Below are positions 57,208-64,000 of a stretch of 64,000 nucleotides of DNA, piece after piece (the first letter of the stretch is position 1; every line of letters starts with the position of its first letter). The stretch spans positions 1,426,001-1,490,000 of the forward strand of contig JANTUC010000002.1 of NCBI GenBank assembly GCA_026873275.1, read 5' to 3'. The notes under the pieces are model-generated. The model worked only from the letters and a program-made list of their open reading frames with translations. It searched no databases and was not told the origin of the DNA. This stretch comes from Pseudopithomyces maydicus. Lineage: Eukaryota > Ascomycota > Dothideomycetes > Pleosporales > Didymosphaeriaceae. The translations under genes and the position numbers were made by a program.

Positions 57208-58242
57208 ATGTCTGGTGCGTTGCGAGCTCCCGCAGCTCTGCCCACCGCCGCCCGCCCGCTGCTAACACCTGCACCCGCACACAGGAAGCGCCGGCTATGA
57301 CCGCCACATCACCATCTTCTCCGACCAGGGCCGCCTGTATCAAGTCGGTATGCTCTGCCCGCCTTGTGCCGCCCTTGTTCCGGGTCTGGCAGCTGCGGTG
57401 CGCCGCTGACCGCTCCAGAATATGCATTCAAGGCCATCACCGCGGCAAACATCACATCCGTGGGCGTGCGGGGCAAGAACTGCGCAGTGGTCATCTCGCA
57501 GAAGAAGGTGCCTGTATGTATCCCCCGCCCGCTGCCCGCCGCCCACCGCCTGCCAGCTAACGCCACGGACAGGACAAGCTGATCGAGCCGTCCTCCGTCT
57601 CCCACATCTTCAAGCTCTCGCCCTCCGTTGGCTGCGTCATGACCGGGTCGATAGCTGATGCCAGGGCCTCGGTGAGCCGCGCGCGCGGTGAGGCTGCCGA
57701 GTTCCGCTACAAGTTTGGATACGAGATGCCCTGCGATGTTCTGGCCAAGCGGATAGCCAACATCAGCCAGGTCTACACCCAGCGGGTAAGCAAGGCTGCA
57801 GCACAGCTGAAGCGACCCGCCCCGGAGACTTGAGAGGGTTCTGACATGACTACAGGCTTACATGCGGCCGTTGGGTGTCGCCACCACCCTCATCTCGCTC
57901 GACTCGGAGTTTGGGCCCCAGCTGTACAAGTGCGATCCCGCAGGCTACTATGTCGGTTACAAGGCCACGGCCTCGGGGCCCAAGACGCAGGAGGCGCTCA
58001 ACTTCCTCGAGAAGAAGCTGAAGAATAAGGAGCACGCAGAGGGTAGCTGGGAGGACGTTGTTGAGCTCGGCATCACGGCTCTGAGCACCGTGCTGTCGGT
58101 GGATTTCAAGAAGGGCGAGCTCGAAGTGGGCATCGTGGGGGGTCCTAGGGCGGACGGCGAGGAGGGCACAGACCCGCAGTTCAGGTCCCTCACAGAGGAA
58201 GAAATCGACGAACGGCTGCAGTCGATTGCTGACAAGGACTGA
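57208..58242 (+). CDS. SCL1: 20S proteasome subunit alpha-1 (PSMA6-type)
   Basis: Exons 57208-57214, 57285-57347, 57419-57513, 57573-57785, 57856-58242; 254 residues, phases close. Exon 1 is just 7 nt (Met-Ser and the first base of Gly). GYDRHITIFSDQGRLYQVEY is the alpha-subunit signature of the PSMA6/Scl1 type; QKKVPDKLIEPSSVSHIF, EAAEFRYKFGYEMPCDVLAK, QRAYMRPLGV and YYVGYKATASGPK follow as in yeast Scl1. It forms part of the outer alpha ring that gates the core particle. The C-terminal region has a small acidic insertion (DGEEGTDPQ). Confidence 0.97.
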
Positions 58243-59226
58243 GACCCGCCGCCGAGGTCCTGGGTCAGTGGGCACAAGAGAGGACGGCGGACCACGAGGT
58301 AGTTTCCCGAACCTCTGATACGTCAGAGCACGCCGTGGCATGTGCGGAACTGGGCGTTAGATGGCTCAGTCTGCATCGACGGCGCACACTTGGATCTGGC
58401 GTGGGATGGGATGGGCCTCACGAGTGGGCTCTTCAGCCGTGGCAGCGTATGGTTCTGTATGTACTAGCCTCACGTCAATGACAACGTTTCCTCTCCACTC
58501 CAGCTGCATCAACCCAGGCGCACATGGCGAGACGTCATCTTACTGGTCTCACGGAACAGCCAGCAGCACAGCCGTCTGTGGCTGGCCGAACGCATGCTTT
58601 TGCGGTGGCTCGCGAGCGTTGTGGCATTCACTGGTAGCTGCATGGACTGCCTTTCAGTTCGCACTCTACCGCCTAATTTAGATGCCAGGGCCAATCGCCG
58701 TTCTCAGAGTTGATGCCTTACGCACCGTGGCTCTGAGCCTTACCGAATGAGGCATCTGGGCTAAACCTTATCCGGCGATGTGGCGCTCTGCGGTGTGCTG
58801 AACACCATTCGCAGGTCCAGCTATGAGTACCATTGCAGCTGGAGTGAACGGGGCCGTTGTGCTTGATGATTCCGCTTAGGTGTGGACTCTCTCCCAAACC
58901 ACATACTCGATGCTACTCTTACACCCTTATCGTAACCCCTTTGAGAGCCTTGCGATGCTGAATGGTGCACCGTATCCAGCTGGAACGCCTGCTCAGGGCC
59001 AAAATGTGGATCTCTCGGCAAGCTATGGCAGCGGGAGTAGCCTTCGGGCTGGCAACTACTACACGGAACCATGTTGAACTTCCACACTTCTCTATTATTT
59101 AACGGTCGCCACGCCGCCATCGACCAGAACATCACAGCTAAGCCTCAGTTCTCTTCCTTCACTACCATTCCATCCTCTTTGCATTCTTCTCCAAGTTTCT
59201 GCTATCAGCAACCCCCTTGTTCCACC
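58243..59226. other. intergenic, no gene seen
   Basis: About 980 bp with the proteasome gene 3' UTR and the upstream region of the next gene. No coding exon recognised. Confidence 0.45.
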
Positions 59227-60072
59227 ATGACCGACGCTCGTAAGGCTCCCCCTACCGCATCCCAGAATCACCCACATCAAATTTCGTCCCGGTCGTCTGG
59301 AGACAAGCACTTCCCGCGACCGCTGCTGGCTGGTGATTCTTGCTAACTAATACCCTTTCTAGTTAACAATGCTCGCGCCATCCGCGTTGCAGAGATCATG
59401 AGCGACTTCCGAAATCTGCAGTACTACCTCAGCCAACTTCGTGCCTCTCCCACTGCAGAGGAATACTATCTCGAGGGCTATTCACTTCTCCGACAATGCA
59501 CCACCGAAGCCCAGAGTATTCTTGCGACTCCTTTCTCCGCCACCAGTGGGGCGACCGGCGGCGATCCAGAACGCGAAAAGCAGCAATTGAGGGCGTAAGT
59601 GCACTCCTCGTCTTGCGGCACCCGTTGGAATCATACGACAAAATTTGCTCCGACCGATTTCTATGAGTCGTCGTGAACCATGGATGACCACGAAAGTTCT
59701 AATGTCAGAGACAGGATCATTGCAGATGCTGCACTACGGCGATTCCAGTGCCAGAGGTCTTATCTACGAGCACACGCGGGCATGAGATGGATGGATTCAC
59801 GAAGCAAGATTCTGCGGGGACAGAAACCAAATGCCAGTCACATTGCTGCCCTACAAGCAATCGACAATACCCTCCGCATGGTACGTCTCTCGCGTCACCA
59901 AACTGCCACCCACCAGTCGGACCTCTATCCTAACACATGCCACCAGGAACTCCTTGCCATCACCGACGCACACGTCGACTACACACTCCGTAGTGCGGAC
60001 ACTCAACAGGGGAAATGGCTTGCCGAAGACCCTTCCCTGACTCAAATCCAGCAAATGCTCATGAGCCGATAA
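59227..60072 (+). CDS. hypothetical helical protein, 180 aa
   Basis: Exons 59227-59239, 59363-59594, 59709-59880 (or from 59715), 59947-60072; phases close at 180 residues. Exon 1 is 13 nt (MTDA plus one base) and intron 1 has a clear CTAAC branch and TCTAG acceptor. The product is highly helical and charged: NARAIRVAEIMSDFRNLQ, EEYYLEGYSLLRQC, LRRFQCQRSYLRAHAGMRW, KPNASHIAALQAIDNTLRM, ELLAITDAHVDYTLR. It has no signal peptide or membrane segment. I do not recognise the family. The last intron (59,881-59,946, 66 bp) is a multiple of three with no stop, so a 202-residue form by intron retention is possible. Confidence 0.68.
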
Positions 60073-62056
60073 TTTCGTCTCCCCATCGGCGGGCCTCCGG
60101 CGCTTCTCTCGACCGCCTTTTCTCCTGCAAGCCTTAAAAAGTATTTTCTACACGATACCCCTACCATGGTCAAACTTTTACGCGTCATCGGTTCCTCACA
60201 CGACACCACTACCAATTCGATCATCTCACTCTTACGTAGCCCGGTTTCTTCAGGCTACTACCGCACGCGCATACCCAATCCATCCACCTTTTTCCGCGCT
60301 TGCCTTGCAGCCGCCATTGCTCTTCAAGGATTGCATTTCAGATTCGGGTCTATACAGTGCTGGTCACGCTAGGCTTGTCTGCTATTCGGCAAAAGTACAT
60401 AAGATTAGGCCTGGCTTGATTCTTGAAGCATGTTTTTCTTCGGTACATCATGGCTGTTTCCTCTAGCGTGGCGTTGGCGTTGGCGTTCAAGGCTAATGGT
60501 AGCCGATGTTGCTTTTCTACGAACGGTTGTTTTGCGTAGCGTTAAGCGAGCAGCCGTGCTCTTGTTCCTTTGTTCTGTTCTGTGGCATTCTCAACGGGAG
60601 GTGTAAGGATTGGGTTGGGTTGGATTTCCTAGATTGCCTTTTGATATTGTTCGTGTTTGCTTTTCTATTTCCATCTCGTCTTGGTACTTCTCACCTCTGT
60701 GACTTCTTGTGCATATATTTTTACTTCACGATCCACCGTACATATTCACAAGCAAGTAGCAGGTATGTCATACATGCACACCCACGTTTCTGATGGCTCT
60801 GGTCCCTCGGTCTCGCATCGCTCGACTTACCGCCTCAATCACATCGTACCACCACCCTTTCCCCAACAAGCAATCGTCTCCCATCCGCATTAGTCCATGA
60901 CAACGCGCGACGTTGGAGCCGTCAACCTTGGAAGGCTTAGCGCCAGATCTAGATTTCAGCTCTCACGATGGTTGCATATACGAGCTGATACCCGCTACGG
61001 CCCATTCATGACTGCCCTACCCGAACGCCTGGTCAGCCTCCTCCCCGTACAAGGTGTTTCCCTACTCCTCTACCCATTCCGCGGATCTGAGAATCATGCC
61101 GAGATCCTCGACTCGTTGGGACCACCCTCATATATCAGATCGCCAGTCGCAACGCACCAATTTCCCTCCTAAGCTTAGCTGCCCATTCAGGTCAACGTAA
61201 AGATGACGCAGCTTGCATCCTCCTACTTGCATGATGCGTGGTTAGCACCAGCGTTGCCCACAGCCTCCGTATGAGCGAAGCCCGTCAGCAGCAAACGCAT
61301 GTCATGCGCTGAGTCGGCACCTAACTTGATCGAGGGGAGCTCAAAGCAGCGAGAAGAAAAAAAAGGCCCGCAGCGAATGCTTGGTCTGGGGTTCAGTTTT
61401 CTCTCCGAGCAGGGCGCGCACGGTCGCCCACGTGGAAGCCCTGCTTGATCTTAACTACGAGAGGATTAGTGCCGGGTCGGGGCCGCCGATCTTTTCCCAG
61501 GGTGCCACGGGGTTGCCGATCTCTTCGTGAATGCAAAGGTTGCGATGTCGGGAGTGCTAAGGACAGGTATACTATCTGGCAATGATCTTTGAGGGTCACG
61601 GGAAGTGTTGAGCGTATCAAGGAAGATGTTTTCCTTGATGGTCGGGGTGAAATTGAGGGGTAACCTTGGAAACCTTGAAACCTTGGAATGCACACGAGCA
61701 TGTGACGATGGATGGTCCACAGAATCACGTCTGCATATGTCTAAATGTTGGGGCACGTCGGGATAGGTTACGCAAATGCTTTTTGATGTATCTCAATGCC
61801 ATATTCATCTGTACGAGAATGGCTAAAGCTATCATAAACCTTGATTCAACCAATTGTCGCCCTTTGTGTCAGCCGAGAGGACATGTTGGAAAGCAACTTC
61901 CCACGGTTGGTGGAGTTACTTCTCTCATAGTCAGCTGGGCAGGAACACACCGCCAGTAAAGTCTTTTCCGCATCATCATCCACCTACACACGGAAATTGG
62001 CCAACGAAACAGAATGAAAGGAGAGAGAAACCAGGCTATCGAAATCCAGCTTGCAT
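60073..62056. other. intergenic, 2 kb without a supported gene
   Basis: Pyrimidine-rich stretches and a short gcgttg repeat near 60,470-60,488. Frames up to 111 codons (61,393-61,728, minus) have no recognisable domain. No tRNA seen. Confidence 0.45.
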
Positions 62057-63412
62057 CTAGACACCTGATTCTCTTCGGTGCCTTGCAATCATGGCCTCCA
62101 ACTCATTCAATTGGTTTGCACGCATATCCGCCAGCCGTGTATCGGCACTCTCGCGCTGAGCCACGCGCTGCTCTCGCCGAAACAACGACCTGTCCCGCTC
62201 GTCAAGCATCTTCTCCCGATTTTCAAGATATCGCTCCCGCTCCTTCACGAAGTTGTCTCGCTCGGCAAGGTCCTTCTCACGCCGAGCGAGCTCTAAATGC
62301 TCCTTACGAACAGCATCAGCGTCGCTATCAGGGCTTGGCGACAGGACAAAGGGTATCGGACGTCCGCCTGGTCGTAGGAAATGCAGACTACCAGGATGTG
62401 CGGGTGGCTGAGCGAAAGAACATTGGCTTGAATGTTCGGTATTGTTCTGAGCTCCCCCAGAGGACTGGCTGGGTTGCTGACCGAATGACCATGGGCCGGA
62501 AGGTTCGTTATTGTTCTGAGCTCCCCCAGAGGATTGGCCGGCGGATGGCTTTAGGGCAGGGAGTGCTGTGGGTGGAGTAGTACCTGCATCGTGAGTGATG
62601 CTCGGCATAAACCAGTCTGGTGCACCTGCAAAGAGCCCACTAGCAAACAATGGGGGATGGGATGGCGCCTGCGAAGAAACTATCGGAAAGGATGCCAGTG
62701 GCTCCTTCCGTCCTCGCTGTCCTTGCTGGCTGTTGCTGGTATCCTCCTTCTTGGTAAGACTCGGTCTAGGAAACAATGATGGGGGGCATCCGGCTTTTTT
62801 TCTTCCTGACGCTTCTTGCGGTTCGCTCTAGTGTTACGCGCTCGCTCTCGTATGTCGTTGATGTCGCGTCTGAATGAGTTGAAGGTATTCACAGGCTGCA
62901 GAATAAGTCAGCATTTGATTATTGATGCGGAAATAGAGAAAGAACGGGCCCATATACATGGTCCGAAATACGTACGTCCTCGTCACTATCGCCGCGGATG
63001 AGGTCGACGAACCCAGGCCGGGAAGGGGCAGTGGCCTGACCAGGGGCAGGGTCGCAGAGGGCAGGGTCGTAGAGGGCAGGGTCGTAGAGAGCAGGGTCGC
63101 CCGTGGATGTTGCCTCTGTCGGCGAACAGAAGTCGGCAAGTCCGGCTCAGCTGGTGCATCCATCCACTTGGTGCGGCAGAGTGGGCAATTCTTTTCCATC
63201 CTTGGGTTGGTTGTTAGTATAACTTTAAGGCAGTTGCGGCCAAAGATGTGATTGCACCCATTCAGCTTGATCCGCACAGCTTGCTCCTTCTGATACGTGT
63301 CGAGGCAAATGGGGCATTCTTCAAGAGAAGGCAGACCCTCCTGGAAGACATGTTCGGTGTGCTCTTTGAGGAACTCTGCACAACGGTTGCGCGCGGCCAG
63401 GTGGTCGGCCAT
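62057..63412 (-). CDS. RING-finger protein with coiled-coil C-terminus
   Basis: Exons 62976-63412 and 62057-62895, intron of 80 bp (GTACGT donor, GCTGACTTATTCTGCAG acceptor). Residues ~33-82 form a RING: CPICLDTY, then CNHIFGRNCL, then CPLC, as in fungal E3 ligases whose second ligand pair reads C-x-H-x5-C. A DPALY pentapeptide repeat and an acidic stretch (GFVDLIRGDSDED) lead to the splice; then a basic helix (SFRRDINDIRERARNTRANR), a Ser/Gln/Asn-rich region with two copies of SSGGAQNN, and a long coiled coil (ARREKDLAERDNFVKERERY). Two single-base breaks (near 63,140, and in the T7 or G6 run at 62,781-62,801) split the frame; allowing for them the total closes at 425 residues. It could be two genes, but the splice phase supports one. 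Confidence 0.74.
63046..63100 (-). repeat. 15-bp tandem repeat encoding DPALY
   Basis: Plus-strand unit gcagggtcgtagagg, three full copies (63,046-63,090) and one partial. In the frame that joins the acidic stretch to the splice it encodes DPALY/DPALC. The length keeps frame on copy change. Confidence 0.85.
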
Positions 63413-63920
63413 GCTGAAGATGGCAGGAAGCGCTGGGCGGCCGGAGTTGTGGGCGTGCGGACACCGGGTGGTGGTGCCGTGTGCTTAAATAGGGATGTGC
63501 GATGATGCGGTTTAGGCAGGCGGGAAGTGATAATTTGTGGTGCGCAAGCGCGCGCAGTCACACGCGCGTTTACTGCGGGGTTGTTGACCGAGTGCAGTAA
63601 GTTTCAACTGTTTAACATGATCGGCCAGGTAACGCAGGTCATTTGGGTGCCACGTTGGCTCTGAACAACTCCGCGCAAACGCAACCAGGTGAAGCACCGA
63701 CGTCACTAACGGCTCCGAGACACTACCGAATGGATGCTCTCATTCCAACAAGAACCTCACGTCAACTATCTCGATAGGAAATACACAGCATTAACATTGT
63801 GGCCACATGCCGTGGCTGATAGACATCAATCATCGTCACAGTCTACTGCTTCATTGCCAGACAGGGGAACCAGTACTCTTTGCTTCATCACGAGAACACC
63901 ACCTTGACTGGTTCCTTCCA
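63413..63920. other. intergenic, no gene seen
   Basis: About 500 bp upstream of the RING gene and downstream of the edge gene. Contains a short CGCGCG-rich stretch near 63,545-63,566. Nothing recognised. Confidence 0.4.
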
Positions 63921-64000
63921 CTAATATTCATCGTCGGTAGTGGTCTCTTCATCTGCTCCAAATTCATCATCGATACTGATCTCTTCGCCCACTACAGATT
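63921..64000 (-). CDS. C-terminus of a gene cut by the window edge
   Basis: The last 80 bases on the minus strand read an open acidic frame (SVVGEEISIDDEFGADEETT, then TDDEY and stop at 63,921). Acidic tails of this kind end many nuclear and ribosome-assembly proteins. The gene runs beyond the window; identity cannot be given. Confidence 0.5.
   Translation of the reverse strand, partial: SVVGEEISIDDEFGADEETTTDDEY

Noticed and set aside
60073..62056. Possible small genes in the 2-kb gap
   Set aside because: Frames are short, lack splice-consistent extension and show no domain.
1..64000. CRISPR arrays, bacterial operons, ribosome binding sites, attachment sites
   Set aside because: The window is eukaryotic nuclear DNA. 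No regularly spaced repeats with unique spacers were seen.

Overview
The window is nuclear DNA of a filamentous ascomycete. Most genes are broken by introns of 42-110 bp (168 bp at most) with fungal GTRNGT donors and CTRAY branch points. The gene content is typically fungal: a mitochondrial-type C1-THF synthase, a fungal PRPP synthetase with a large insertion, Pth11/SAT4-type rhodopsin-domain membrane proteins, a But2-domain hevein protein, and GH92 and GH93 enzymes. Intron style and gene set suggest Dothideomycetes, perhaps Pleosporales; that placement is inference. I resolved about 23 genes and rebuilt their exons by hand from splice signals, phase and family similarity.

Layout. 0.1-8.1 kb holds three minus-strand genes: C1-THF synthase, an SH3 plus J-like protein, and PRPP synthetase. 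9.2-14.4 kb holds two weakly supported disordered proteins around a 3.6 kb AT-rich gene-poor block. 15.0-20.5 kb is a divergent pair: a Crp1/Mdg1-like CBM48 repeat protein (-) and the PKA regulatory subunit (+). 23.1-24.8 kb encodes a fungal transcription-factor-domain protein. 27.5-28.5 kb is a secreted six-bladed propeller hydrolase. 29.9-34.0 kb is a divergent pair of a low-complexity protein (-) and V-ATPase subunit d (+). 34.4-36.1 kb holds an unrecognised gene. 36.6-41.8 kb is a convergent pair, GH92 mannosidase (+) and an MFS drug/polyamine-type transporter (-). 42.7-44.8 kb is a secreted chitin-binding/But2 protein. 44.8-48.2 kb is gene-poor. 48.2-52.6 kb has two Pth11/SAT4-like receptor-type proteins flanking a small secreted glycine-rich protein. 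53.5-54.8 kb is an F-box protein. 55.1-58.2 kb is a divergent pair of a WKF-domain protein (-) and 20S proteasome alpha-1 (+). 59.2-60.1 kb is a small hypothetical gene, 62.1-63.4 kb a RING/coiled-coil protein, and the right edge cuts off an acidic-tailed gene.

The most consequential observation is that five otherwise intact genes (CBM48 protein, GH92, MFS, hevein/But2, RING) have up to nine single-base frame breaks, most in or beside homopolymer runs. In each of these genes the exon arithmetic closes exactly once the single-base changes are allowed for. I read this as homopolymer indel error in the assembly rather than mass pseudogenisation, so automated gene calls here will be truncated or split. 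Other notable points are a GC-AG intron with a 21-nt exon in C1-THF synthase, several microexons, three stop-free introns whose length is a multiple of three, and two unusual architectures (SH3 plus J-like; hevein plus But2).

Housekeeping genes (one-carbon metabolism, PRPP, PKA, V-ATPase, proteasome) are interleaved with cell-surface and secreted functions (GH92, GH93, hevein/But2, Pth11-like pair, small secreted protein). There is no sign of a backbone biosynthetic cluster, a recognisable transposon, a tRNA, an rRNA or a CRISPR array.
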